From Molossus alvarezi (Eukaryota; Chordata; Mammalia; Chiroptera; Molossidae), in contig CM073907.1 of assembly GCA_037176705.1 (NCBI GenBank), positions 9,951,001 to 10,015,000 on the forward strand: a stretch of DNA of 64,000 bases, given 5' to 3'. Each line of letters opens with the position of its first letter. The stretch's first letter is position 1. Made by a program: the position numbers and the translations under genes. The notes below the pieces were generated by a model, which saw only the letters and a program-made list of their open reading frames with translations, was not told the DNA's origin and searched no databases. Of this stretch, positions 44,081 to 54,893 are shown piece after piece.

Positions 44081-46221
44081 TATATAAATGACCCAACCCA
44101 AATAGACCATATGTGTCCTTTGGAGGCTTGATTGACACAGGTACCAATCCAGGTGTCCGCTCAGCTACTGTGATAACATAATGTCACAAAGCAATTAAGT
44201 GGCCAAGGCAGTTTTCAAACACATGAGACGATGCCTTCAAAACCTGTGATCCTTTAAACACACCGTCCTTTTCCCAAACACCCAACAAATGGGAGCGTGG
44301 GCAGCCAGACAAATAAATGCACAGGTCTTGGAGAGACTCCAGAATGTTTCAACAATAAAGTCTTTCAATCAAGGTTTCCCTGGGCCCATGTGATGAGGAC
44401 GTTGAGTGATTTCTTAGAACTCTACATAATGACTTGTTTTGCTCCGGAATCAGGGACATGTAGTACTCAGCAGCTTTGACCACAGAGTGAAGACAATTTA
44501 TCTGGGTTGGGGATTTTTAAAAAGAAGAAGGAACTGGGGAGTTGAAGGGAGAAGGAATTAAGGAGGAGGCAGACTGATAAATCAAGTAAAAAAGTCGGCT
44601 GTCCCAGACTTAGTGGGCAGTGGGGTCAGAGCCCTCCCCTTCTACTCGGTGCATCCTGTGTGTCCTGTACAATGTGGGGTAGGAGTGGACAGCAAACAGC
44701 TGCTGGGGACAACTGGACAGCACAGGCCCACCGCTGCACAAGCAGACATCCCCCCAAGACCCGGGAACACATAATTTCAAGGCAATGGGGGAGCCTGGCC
44801 AGTGTTCGGCTACATTCATTGTGCTGAAACGTGGAGGTAATAACCGTGTGTTCAAGAGGGTTTCTTGCCCCCATGCTGACTGAGCTTTCTCTTTTACTTA
44901 AGCTCTGGTGATTTTAATAGAATAAGTGACACCCACTTTTTTTTTCCCCCTGTCGATGTATTTATGGTTCCCTGGTGATGCCTGGGAAGACATAACTTTG
45001 GGTAGAATGCCCTGGTACACAAGGTGTAACTCTACTGGGTTTGAATGGTCAGCCTGCCCCTTTCCAAAGACTTACCCTGGAACCTAACTAATCCAGGGAT
45101 CTCTAGAAGAAGTAGCAACTATATTGAATGTTGAAGTGCCACCAGAGAAGCTTCTCATCGCTGGCAATACAAGAAGTAAAGACCCTCTGGGTTGAATGAG
45201 TCAGCTCAGGTGAGCTCCGTGCAAATAAGCCTGACGGGTCTTCTCATTTGAAGCTCAACCTGTCAAACTTCACGCGGGTGTCCGACAAGGTGAACGATTT
45301 TAGTAACCTGTTCATTTGCTTGAAACAATGACAGTGATAATCCGGTCAGGTTTGTCAGACGACCTCCATTTGAAGTGGACAGTGGTTTCTCCTGTTAAGA
45401 TTGTGACACATTAAGGCGAGGGTGTGATTATTCTATCAGACTGTGGCTCTTGGGTAAGTTGAGACAGCCCATCGTCGAGTGACTAAGAAACCCCACATCC
45501 CCCATCCTTTATGTCCGTTTGCTGAGACTGGCATATTGGTATGCCTGACCCTGTCTCCAGTCCCCTTATTTCCTCCTGGGCCCACATCAGTCGCAGCCCC
45601 TCAGCGGTGCTCATGTGCATTTATCAATATGTTAACCCCTCTCTGAAGATATTCCAACAGGAGTTATTTCTAGGCTATAGTGAGAAAGCTACTTGACTCC
45701 CTAACTAGGGAGAATGAAGATAGACATACCAGAGCTGGAGAAGGGTTATATTTAGACTTCTCTGATAGAGTAGAAATTGGATCTTTGTGTCTGTCTAGTA
45801 CACAGGCCAGTTTTCCTCTTACATTCTTTAGACACGCCTTATAGTCTTCCTTGACACCCAACCCTCAAGTCGTGAGTTAAGAGGTCAGACAGTTTGAGAA
45901 TATTAAGAAACTAAAATCACTTCAATCTGGGTAAATCTACTTTGACAGTAGTTCATACAACAGCTTGCTCAGAAATAGTGATTGTGTCTAATGGATTGTG
46001 ATTTGGGAAATGTCATTTAAACTCTTCCTGAAAGAATATCAGGACCAAAAATTACAAAGAAGCTGTTATGAGATTTTTTTTTTCTTCCAATAGATTCTTT
46101 TCCGATGAAATAAATTACACATACATTCAAACTTAATCAGAGTCAGGGTTGAGATATATTAGCTTGACTTGAATTAAGGCCAACCTTAATAGGCTGTTTA
46201 TGATTGTATCTTTTTTCTCTT
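44081..46221. other. unique sequence, no gene seen
   Basis: No interspersed repeat recognised in about 2.1 kb. Small open frames such as 45670-45861 (minus) appear random. Confidence 0.45.
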
Positions 46222-46284
46222 AATTTTTTTCTTTATCCTCACCCAAGGAAATTTTTCCATTTTTTGTTCAGATAGAGTGGGAGG

Positions 46285-46335
<51 letters not shown>

Positions 46336-46493
46336 CGATGTGAAAGGGACACATCGAGTGGTTGCCACTGGCACAACCCAACCAGGGGCGGGGACAAACT
46401 GCAACCTAGGTACATGCCCTTAGCGGGAACTGAACCCGGGTCTCTCTGGACCATAGGCCAATTCTCTAACCGCTGAGCCAAACCGACTAGGGC
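46222..46493 (-). mobile_element. Ves-A SINE with GA expansion
   Basis: Minus-strand head ends at 46493, GA run 46289-46330, Ves-A end CTCACCCAAGGAAATTTTTC at 46239-46258. A long T run (46497-46517) flanks it on the right. No clear TSD. Confidence 0.94.
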
Positions 46494-46517
46494 TTCATTT
46501 TTTTTTTTTTTTTTTTT

Positions 46518-47025
46518 AAAGAGAAGTGACAGAACTTTGGATCAGAACAGGTAGATAAACAATGGTACAAGAAAATTCAAGTCTGATTATTCTAAGACAA
46601 TTTTCAGACAATCCTCAGTAAAAAAATTTCAAACAAAACATTTTCTAAAATGTTAATTGCAAGTCTCTGGTCCAGATAAATAAGAATAAAGGTTGCTATG
46701 AAAACTGATTGATCAACTTAGAGAAAGCTGGACTGATACTGGTTTTCATGAGGATGTGCACAGCCCAGAGGAGTTGGTACAGTACCACTGCTCAGAGAAA
46801 TTTTGGAACCAGTTATTAGAAGGGAAGCAATAATCATAACTGTCAAAGCAATAAATCAGGTTGGGTAAATCTCATTCACATGATAGGTTATTTTGTTGGG
46901 TTCCCTTGTATCTGGTCTTCTTTCTTTCTCTTCCTTCTATCTTTGCTCTCTACATTGGATGCATCTTCTCAGTCTGATCCTGTAGCTCCCCTGTGTTCCA
47001 TACTCCTTTGCACAGAATACAGATT
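46518..47025. other. unique sequence, nothing recognised
   Basis: No gene or named repeat. Confidence 0.45.
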
Positions 47026-47365
47026 CTCCATGATCTGGCCGCATACCATAAATTCATGCCTCTCCCAATCCCCACAACCACCTCTGTCGTGCATCACTTG
47101 TTGCTAAATTCCCACTGTCCTGGCTCGGGTCATCATTCCTGCAAGATTTCCCTGTCACGTCCCTTTCTCTTCTACAAGGCAGAGTTGGGCACTCCCGACC
47201 CCTGAGCCAAAATAGAGCATAAGAATACCTTTATGAAGTGTCAATACAGCAAAAACACATTGAGATACAATTTTTACTTTGTATTTCTGATGTCCCTCAA
47301 GAGACTATTAGCTCCCTAGAGCAGAGACAATGTTACCACCCTGTTGTTATCCCCAAATAACCTCT
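47026..47365 (+). mobile_element. L2 3' end, truncated by Ves
   Basis: CATGATCTGGCCGCATACC, CTGCAAGATTTCCCTGTCAC and the terminal ACTATTAGCTCCCTAGAGCA segment are in L2 order. Confidence 0.55.
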
Positions 47366-47381
47366 AAGTGAAAGAGAAATA

Positions 47382-47605
47382 GTCTGGACAGTGTGGCTCA
47401 GTGGATGGAGCATTGTCCCACAGACTGAGAGGTCCCAGTTTGATTCCCAGTCGGGGCACATGCCTGCGTTGGGAGCTCGATCCCCAGTAGGGGGCGTGCA
47501 GGAGGCAGCCAATCCATGTTTCTCTCTCACATAGATGTTTCTATCTCTCTCTCTTCTTCTTCTTTCTCTAAAAAAATAAAAATAAAAACTTTCTTTTTTA
47601 GAAAG
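47382..47605 (+). mobile_element. Ves-C SINE with TSD and CTCF-like core
   Basis: GTGGATGGAGCATTG head variant, B box CAGTTTGATTCC, CT body 47548-47572. TSD AAAGAGAAATA at 47371-47381 and 47606-47616, exact. CCAGTAGGGGGCG at 47484-47496 matches the CTCF core consensus. Confidence 0.95.
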
Positions 47606-47639
47606 AAAGAGAAATAAACATGATTGTGTTAAGCCATTA

Positions 47640-47870
47640 AGATTCTGGAGTTATAAAAAGATTATATAAATCAATTCTCCAAACTGATCTATGGACTCAG
47701 TATCTTCCCTATCAACTTGACAGCATATATTTATAAAAGTTGAAAAACTTTGCCTCAAATGTATATGAAACTATGAGGGACCCAGAGTCGACAAAACAAG
47801 ATCTGGAAAAGAACAAAACTGGAGGGTTTATAATTTCTAATATCACAACATATTGCAAAGACACAATATG
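47640..47870 (+). mobile_element. L1 ORF2 fragment
   Basis: TTCTCCAAACTGATCTATGG, TTCCCTATCAACTTGACAGC, GAAAAGAACAAAACTGGAGG and ATCACAACATATTGCAAAGA follow the order of the L1 reverse-transcriptase-distal coding region. Frameshifts prevent translation. Confidence 0.7.
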
Positions 47871-49235
47871 TTTCTGAAATAAGTATATAAAATATAGATC
47901 CATGCAACAGAGTTGAGAATATGGACATTTATTTTACATGCGGAGGCCATATTCCTGTATCCTGCCCTCCCCTTTTCTTGAAATTGCATCCCTGCACAGA
48001 ACAAAACACCCAACCATTTATGAATATGAGCAAACTTTCCCAAAAATATTTAGTTCACTCCATTAAAATTGGCACCATGGTAAGGAATAAAATCCAACTC
48101 ATTATTGTCAGGCCTTAAGTCTAATTCTGTGAAAATCCTCCGTGATGCACAGAATCTGCATGAATAATTTCATGGTTCTTTCCCTTTGACCTTTGGCTAC
48201 ATTAAACAAAGCAATCATAAGATTGACAAATGAGCAACATAAGAAATATATAATGATTAAATTTTAAAATACTTAATGTAAGCTTCCGTCATAAAAATGA
48301 ATGTTCTGCTCACTTGATCTCAAAAGTATATTGATTAAATGCATTTTATAACTAAGAAATATAGGGAAATCTAATTAATATGTGCCTGAATGGAAATATT
48401 CATAACAATGAACCCTGGGTCATTCAGGTTAATGCATCATAGAGGATTCTTCAATTCACTTAGTAATTGGGTCTCATTGTTAGCAAACATTTTAAATGCT
48501 ATTTTTCATAGTTGTTTGTAAAAACATTTACATTTGCCATTTGAAGCATTTCCATTGTTTTCCTTTATGCAGATACATTTAAAATAATTTTTGCACCCTC
48601 TGTGTTGTTCTTTTTCAGTGTCTTAATCATCAATGCCGATGATGTTTTTTTTTTTTTTTCCATGCTGTCAGGGATGTGGATTTTGCCAAGGACCTAACAG
48701 GAAAAAGGAACTGAACAGATGTGCGATGCTAAACATATGTAACTAACTAAATAAAAACTCGCGGATGAAACTGTGTTACTCTCTGGGCTCCTTTTGGATG
48801 TTCTGAGTATGTTAAATGCTCTGGTGTTCCCAAGGACCGCCGGATCACCATGGGCACTCAATAACTGTCACAATGCATTAATTGACCACTTAAAATTTTA
48901 TAACATGATTCTATAGTTTTAACTTATTTATATAATTTAACTTTATCATTTATAAAACAAATGCAATATCAGTGAAAGAACCATGGAAATGCAAATATGT
49001 ATATATATATATATATAAACATATTTATATATACATATGTAATAAGACAGACATTAAGCAAGTTTATACAATCAAACATTAGCAGTGATAAATTTAATAT
49101 TGATATGGATATGTCTTCTGTCTACATATATCTTTTTTGTATCTAACATTTAAAAAAATAGATATATAATCTTTTCTGACTATATCACATCTAATTTAGT
49201 AATTTCAATATTGTAGCCCATGTAGGTAGTTTTTC
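47871..49235. other. AT-rich unique sequence, no gene seen
   Basis: A T run of 17 lies at 48642-48659 and a TA run at 49000-49016. No repeat family recognised. Confidence 0.45.
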
Positions 49236-49244
49236 TGTTTTAAC

Positions 49245-49490
49245 TTTTTTTTTTTTATTCTCACCCAAGGATTTTTTTCCATTTTTTGTTCAGATAGAGC
49301 GGGAGAGAGAGGGAGAGAGAGAGAGAAACATTGACGTGAAAGGGGCACATCGAGTGGCTGCCTCCTGCATGACCCCAACCAGGGCTGGGGACAAACTGCA
49401 ACCGAGGTACATGCCCTTAGTGGGAACTGAACCTGGGTCTCTCTGGACTGCAGGCCGACGCTCTAACCGCTGAGCCAAACCAGCCAGGGC
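49245..49490 (-). mobile_element. Ves-A SINE, left of an adjacent pair
   Basis: Minus-strand head ends at 49490, CTCACCCAAGGATTTTTTTC end at 49260-49279. An imperfect TSD (TGTTTTAAC at 49236-49244, TGTTTTACC at 49491-49499) is likely. Confidence 0.95.
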
Positions 49491-49505
49491 TGTTTTACCT
49501 ATTAT

Positions 49506-49714
49506 TTTTTCAGGTTTTTTTTTCTTTATTGATTTTAGAGACAGGGAGAGAGAAATAGAAACATCAATGAGAGAGAACATTGATTGGCCGCCTCCTGCAC
49601 ACCCCCCACTGGGCATCAGGCCCACAACCTGGACATATGTCCTGACTGAGAATCGAACTGGCGACCTCTTGGTGCATGGGTCGACGCTCAACCACAGAGC
49701 CACACTGGCCGGGT
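49506..49714 (-). mobile_element. Ves-B SINE, right of an adjacent pair
   Basis: TSD TGTTTTACCTATTAT at 49491-49505 and 49715-49729, 15 of 15. It landed on the TSD of the Ves-A copy to its left. The GA body is short (AGACAGGGAGAGAG). Confidence 0.97.
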
Positions 49715-49729
49715 TGTTTTACCTATTAT

Positions 49730-50244
49730 AAAGAGTGCTTCACTCTACTCCTGGTGGGTCTACTAGCTGGGCCCCCCTCCCACTCCCGTGCAATACCTCG
49801 CCTCCGGGCCCACTGGATGCGGGAGGCAGCTGAGGCACCTACAGCTTTGCTAGCAGGGACGTTCATGGAGTATTTTCCATGTTAAGGCACAGCACTGAGA
49901 ATTCCCTCCCATGTCTTGGGTCTAATTTGCAAAACTCTATCCCGAATGCATTCTATTCAGTCTCTCTTAGAGAGATCAGGGGCTTGTCCAGAGTTCTATG
50001 CAAGTGCAGCTCCTTCCCAGCTGTCCACCTCATTCCAAACATGATGCTCCTTAGGACACCATATGACAACTGTGATGTGCTGGTCTCCACTGCTGGGTGA
50101 TCTGTTTCTTCCTACACTCAATCCCATCCGAGGCACCCAGCACAGCACCTAACAGACCTAACCAGTATCTCTGCTGTGTGTGTTTTGCCGTCTCAATAAT
50201 CCTGAGATACCCTTGCCCTTGTGTGCACATGCTGGTATACATCG
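49730..50244. other. unique sequence, nothing recognised
   Basis: No gene or repeat recognised. Confidence 0.45.
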
Positions 50245-50254
50245 AAATCCTTCC

Positions 50255-50455
50255 GAGCCCAGCCGGTGTGGCTCAGTGGTTGAGCGTCAACCCATGCACC
50301 AAGAGGTCGCCGGTTCGATTCCTGGTCAGGGCACATGCCCAGGTTGTGGGCCTGATCCCCAGTGGCGGGCATGCAGGAGGCGGCCGATCGATGTTCTCTC
50401 TCATCCATGTTTCTATCTCTCTCACCTTCTCCCTCTAAAATCAATAAAGAAAAAA
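50255..50455 (+). mobile_element. Ves-B SINE
   Basis: Near-consensus head AGCCGGTGTGGCTCAGTGG and B box CGGTTCGATTCC. TSD AAATCCTTCC at 50245-50254 and 50456-50465, exact. Many CpGs are retained, so it is likely young. Confidence 0.97.
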
Positions 50456-50465
50456 AAATCCTTCC

Positions 50466-52190
50466 CAGCTGTTCATCAGCCGTATTTATTTTATCCCAGT
50501 CAATCTTTTCATATATATTGACGAGGCACGTGGATAAGTCTTTATTCGTTAAGACCCGTTTCATTCTCGTGACAGGGCTGTTTAATGGAATCTTCAAAGG
50601 AAAAAAATAGGTTTCTCATGGAAACGAGAGAAACTCTCAGCACTTCTGACAAGATCAGATGATAAAAACTATCAGTGGAGGTAGGCTGGGAATTCTCTGA
50701 CATCAATGTGAATGCACTCTTTCAGTTTTGGGAGAATTTACGTTGAAAGATTTTATTACAGAAGTTGTTTCGACAGAATGCTAAGAGGGTGCATGTGTGC
50801 ATGCGTGCATGTGTGCAAGAATGCATGTGTGTGTATGTGAGAGAGTGTGAGTTACCAGTTGCAGCTATTCCTCTCCTGAGCTGAGCCTTAAAGACTCGGA
50901 AGTGGGATCCTGTTTTGCTCAGATTGCATGTGTATTTATCTATTTCCATGTCTGTTTCCCCGAGAGAGCAGAAATCAGAGCTGGTGAGTTTTAATATTTA
51001 CCCACCCTCTCCCCTGATTCTTGTCCCTAACACACTTTCAGGTGCAAGCTGATGGCTGGCGATCAGATTTAAACAGGAGAGCACAGACTTTGCCATTTCG
51101 TAGAGCTGAAGGAAAAGCATATGGGATATATTAGTCCCAATAAAATGAGCGTGCAATGCCGTTGAAATAAACCGCAAATGCACAAAACCTCATGTTTCCA
51201 TTTTTGTTTACAAGTACATGTTTTATGAAGATGTTTCTCGATAATCCTCCCATGAAAGAGAACTAAAATTATATTCTTTGGCTTGCCCTAGTCATCAGAA
51301 TATGAAAAAAGAAAAAATAGGTCTTTGATTCTGTACAGTGACCAAGGCGAAGTTTCATGAGTGTCCATGAGTTTGACGTTACAGCCAATCTTACAAGGGC
51401 TGGATATTTCCAATGGTACCACCATTTTGCTTTCTATTTACGGGTATAACCAGGGTCTGGAGATACCACTGGGGGATCTAATACTATTTCCCGGGAAGAA
51501 ACACATATTTCCTGTTTCATTAAGACAGTCCATGGGGGAGTAACCGAAGAATCCTATCATCAAAGCAATACTGGCTCCTCCCAGAGAATGTAATGTCCAA
51601 ATATTTTAACCCACGTTTTGACTTTTTTTTTTTAAACTTGCGAGGACATTGTGGCATGTAAGAAAAAAATCTTTGCAAATGAGATTCTTTAGGAACTGTA
51701 TCCGAGTGGAGACAAACACAGATGTCTTTACTTAGGCTAGAGTCTAAGTAGCTTCCCTTGGGGGACCCTGATGGGTAGGTACTCACAGGTGGATGCTTAA
51801 TCTGTGAGCATCTCTGTGCTCATTAAGGTGCTCATTAGTGGGGGAGGGGACCTCGCAAGGAGGGATACAGTACTGTGATTTCTTAGTCCTTGGGTTTACT
51901 CCAGGGGTCAGAAACTCCACGGGCTTCTAGGCACCCTCAAAACAACCCTTGCTCACACACAGATCATGAGCACAACACTGCACAGCTCTTTCCCACATGC
52001 AGTCTGTATCAGGAGAACAATTCAAGGGGGTTCCATAGATGGCATTTCTATTTGCCATCCCGAAGATCAGCCTGTTCTGACTTTCAAGTAACCACTTCGG
52101 TAGGTACAAAAAAAAAATGTTGTCTCCGTGGCACAGAAATTTTCAAGTTGTGAATTTCATTTTTGTGTTTATTGTGAAAACAATAAGGTA
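50466..52190. other. unique sequence with a TG-rich run
   Basis: Alternating purine-pyrimidine TG/CATG sequence at 50789-50848. No repeat family or gene otherwise recognised. Confidence 0.45.
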
Positions 52191-52203
52191 TAAGTCTTTT
52201 TAA

Positions 52204-52417
52204 AAATGTTTTTTCTTTATTGATTTTAGAGAGAGAGGAAGAGAGAGAGAGAGAGAGAGAGAGAAACATTGATGAGAGAGAACATTGATTGGCTGCCTCC
52301 TACATGCCCCCCACTGGGGATCAGGCCAACAACCTGGGCATGTGCCCTGACCGGGAATCAAACCGGTGACCTGTTGGTGCATGGGTCTGGCTCAACCACT
52401 GAGCCACACTGGCCGGG
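52204..52417 (-). mobile_element. Ves-B SINE, left of an adjacent pair
   Basis: Minus-strand head ends at 52417, GA run 52229-52263. The next SINE starts 13 bases to its right. Confidence 0.95.
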
Positions 52418-52430
52418 CATGAGTTTATTT

Positions 52431-52689
52431 ATTCTTTTTTTTTTTTTCTTTTTTTTTTTTACCCTCACCTGAGGACATTTTTCCATTTTTTTGCACAGAT
52501 AGAGTGGGAGGGAGAGAGAGAGAGAGAAACATCGACGTGAAAGGAACACATCGAGTGGCTGCCACCCGCACGACCAACCAGGGCCGGGGACAAACTGCAA
52601 CCGAGGTACGTGCCCTCAGCGGGAACCGAACCCGGGTCTCTCCGGACCGCAGGCCGACGCTCTAACCGCTGAGCCAAACCGGCCAGGGC
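52431..52689 (-). mobile_element. Ves-A SINE, right of an adjacent pair
   Basis: Near-consensus copy with intact B box and many CpGs. TSD CATGAGTTTATTT at 52418-52430 and 52690-52702, 13 of 13. T-rich tail at 52435-52460. Confidence 0.97.
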
Positions 52690-52702
52690 CATGAGTTTAT
52701 TT

Positions 52703-52973
52703 TTATTACTGCAGTTTCACTGTGAAAAGCTCTTGTATATTTTTAGCTCTGGCTGTTTCAGGTATAATTTCTGCTGTCATTTAGGTCAGAGGAAGGGAAA
52801 CCCAACAGCACTGTCTTGGACCGAAGTGAAATTTTTAAATAGATGCTGGATACGGGGGTGGACATTAAGAAAGGGACTTGCTTTTCTTCGCCATAAGCAG
52901 TTCAATTTCTGTGAGGGTGACCGTAATGGTGGAATTTTTATTTTATTTTTTTAATGTAAAAATTGAGTCTCTG
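52703..52973. other. short unique stretch
   Basis: No repeat or gene recognised between a Ves copy and a small MITE. Confidence 0.4.
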
Positions 52974-52975
52974 TA

Positions 52976-53102
52976 AAGGGTGGGGCAAAAGTGGATTACA
53001 GTTGTTCCTATGGAAGCAATACAACAATTAATAGCTAATAATACAATAATATACTTCATTTTGAGTACTCACAACTGTAATCCTATCCCCCCCCCCATCC
53101 TG
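52976..53102. mobile_element. mariner/Tc1-type MITE
   Basis: Terminal inverted repeats of about 33 bp face each other: the left has GGGTGGGGCAAAAGTGG then ATTACAGTTGT, and the right has ACAACTGTAAT then a C-rich run and ATCCTG. TA dinucleotides flank it at 52974-52975 and 53103-53104, as expected for the mariner superfamily. The interior is only about 60 bp and non-coding. The C run (53086-53096) has expanded. Confidence 0.85.
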
Positions 53103-53141
53103 TATATAGACACACCTTTACAATGGCCCTGAATGTTCATC

Positions 53142-53368
53142 TTTTTAATCCTCACCCAAGGATATGTTTTCATTGATTTTAGAGAGAGAGAAAAGGAGAG
53201 ACAGAGAAACATCAGTGTGACAGAGAAACATGGATCGGCTGCCTCCTGTATGACCCCCGGCCGAGGATCGAACCCCACAACCTGGGTATGTACCCTGACT
53301 GGGAATCGAACTCATAACCTTTTGTGCACAGGAGGGCATTCCAAAGTACTAAGCCAACCAGCCAGGGC
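53142..53368 (-). mobile_element. Ves-D SINE, diverged
   Basis: CTCACCCAAGGAT end at 53151-53163, GA body 53182-53210, minus-strand head near 53368. Insertions and substitutions around the B box show age. Confidence 0.9.
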
Positions 53369-53454
53369 TTTTTTCTGTCTTTCTTTCTTTTTCTTTTTCT
53401 TTTTTTAGATAATATCCCTGAATTTTACCTTAAGCATCATTGTATCAATTTCTT

Positions 53455-53666
53455 TTTAAAATTTTTTCTTCATTGATATTAGAGAGAGGAAGGGAGAGGG
53501 AGAGAAAGAGAAACATCGATGAAAGAGAACATTGATTGGCTGCCTCCTGCACGCCCCCCACTGGGGATCAGGCCCACAACCTGGGCATGTGCCCTGACCA
53601 GGAATCGAACCGGCGACCTCTTGGTGCATGGGTCGACGTTCAACCACTGAGCCACACCAGCCAGGC
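53455..53666 (-). mobile_element. Ves-B SINE with TSD
   Basis: TSD TGTATCAATTTCTT at 53441-53454 and TGTATCAACTTCTT at 53667-53680 (13 of 14). GA body 53481-53512, head ends at 53666. Confidence 0.97.
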
Positions 53667-53680
53667 TGTATCAACTTCTT

Positions 53681-54656
53681 AACCAAAAGCACAGGCTACA
53701 CAATTAGACATTTACTGTCTTAATGCAATTTTGTGCTAAATGCAACAATGACTCTTTCATTCAAGTGCACTGTCCCTGGTAATACCTAAAACCAGATCAG
53801 TAGCAGGAACTAAAGTTCAGCGTTATCTGTCGGTAGCGAGCACAGTCAGAGAAAGTCCAAGTGTCAGACTTTCTTCCACTCTATGACGACATCACCATTT
53901 CTCCCACAATCATTTGGGAAATTAAAAAGAGAAAACTCATTTAAAAACCTTTTATACTAAAAAGAGCATCTATTATAAACTCAGTGACTTTGCACACTTC
54001 CCCTGATTTTCTGTCCACCTACACAGCACAGTACTTTTTGTGACTCCCTTGGGGGAAGAAATAGCCTTGACCCTTACTTTGAGTCACTTGCTAAAAGAAA
54101 TTGGCTCAGGAGCACTGTAAGTGTGGTTAAGCCACAATTAATTAAGTTGGACACCGTCTCTGGGATTCGACAAGGGTGAAGAGAGAATTATAAAGTTAGT
54201 ATTCCGATACCAGGGAGATTTCTTTTTTGGAGGGGGATCAAAAAATATATAGAAGTTATAACCTTACATTAGGAAATTAATTTACACAGAACCAAGAGAA
54301 GTTTGTTTAAAATCTTGGTGCACAGCTCTGATCTTTTGCACATGTTCTTTGTCCTCATCCTCAGACTTTCTGCATCGCAAACAAATATTTAAAAAGACAC
54401 ACACCTCACACCGCAGAGCAAGGTAGCAAAAGGCAAAGGCCTACATCTTAACTGGAGAGGCTTCAAAATGTCCTCAAAATTGGAAAACAGCATGTGTCAC
54501 CCCGTGAATTCAATAAAAGGATGTTAGTTTTAAAGAACAAACTGGAAAGAGCTATAAAAGGTATCAGAAGGGTGTGGGGAATTCTCAGATGAACGGATTC
54601 CATTCAAGCACAGGAGACCAGAATGGTGCTTCCAGGTCGAGTTTGTAGAAATGAGA
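53681..54656. other. unique sequence, nothing recognised
   Basis: No gene or repeat recognised. Confidence 0.45.
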
Positions 54657-54670
54657 TAAATAATCTTTTT

Positions 54671-54879
54671 TTTTTTCCTTTATTGATTTTAGAGAGGAAG
54701 GGAGAGGGAGAGAGAAACATCGATGAAAGAGAACATCGATGAGAGAGAACATCGAATGGCCGCCTCCTGCATGCCCCCCACTGGGGATCGGGCCCACAAC
54801 CTGGGCATGTGCCCTGACCAGGAGTCGAACCAGTGACCTCATGGGTTGATGCTCAACCACGGAGCCACACCAGCCGGGC
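54671..54879 (-). mobile_element. Ves-B SINE with small internal duplication
   Basis: TSD TAAATAATCTTTTT at 54657-54670 and TAAATAACGTTTTT at 54880-54893 (12 of 14). The segment GAGAACATCGAT is duplicated near 54729-54752, and the tRNA-like half has lost several bases around 54840. Confidence 0.94.
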
Positions 54880-54893
54880 TAAATAACGTTTTT

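Noticed and set aside
49290..49703. 137-codon minus-strand frame across two Ves copies
   Set aside because: It is made of the tRNA-like halves of a SINE pair. The same peptide strings recur at every Ves copy in the window.
50255..50330. Possible tRNA gene (A and B box present)
   Set aside because: The sequence is the head of a Ves SINE followed by the CT body and TSD. No cloverleaf with a proper acceptor stem was found, and this holds for the other Ves heads.
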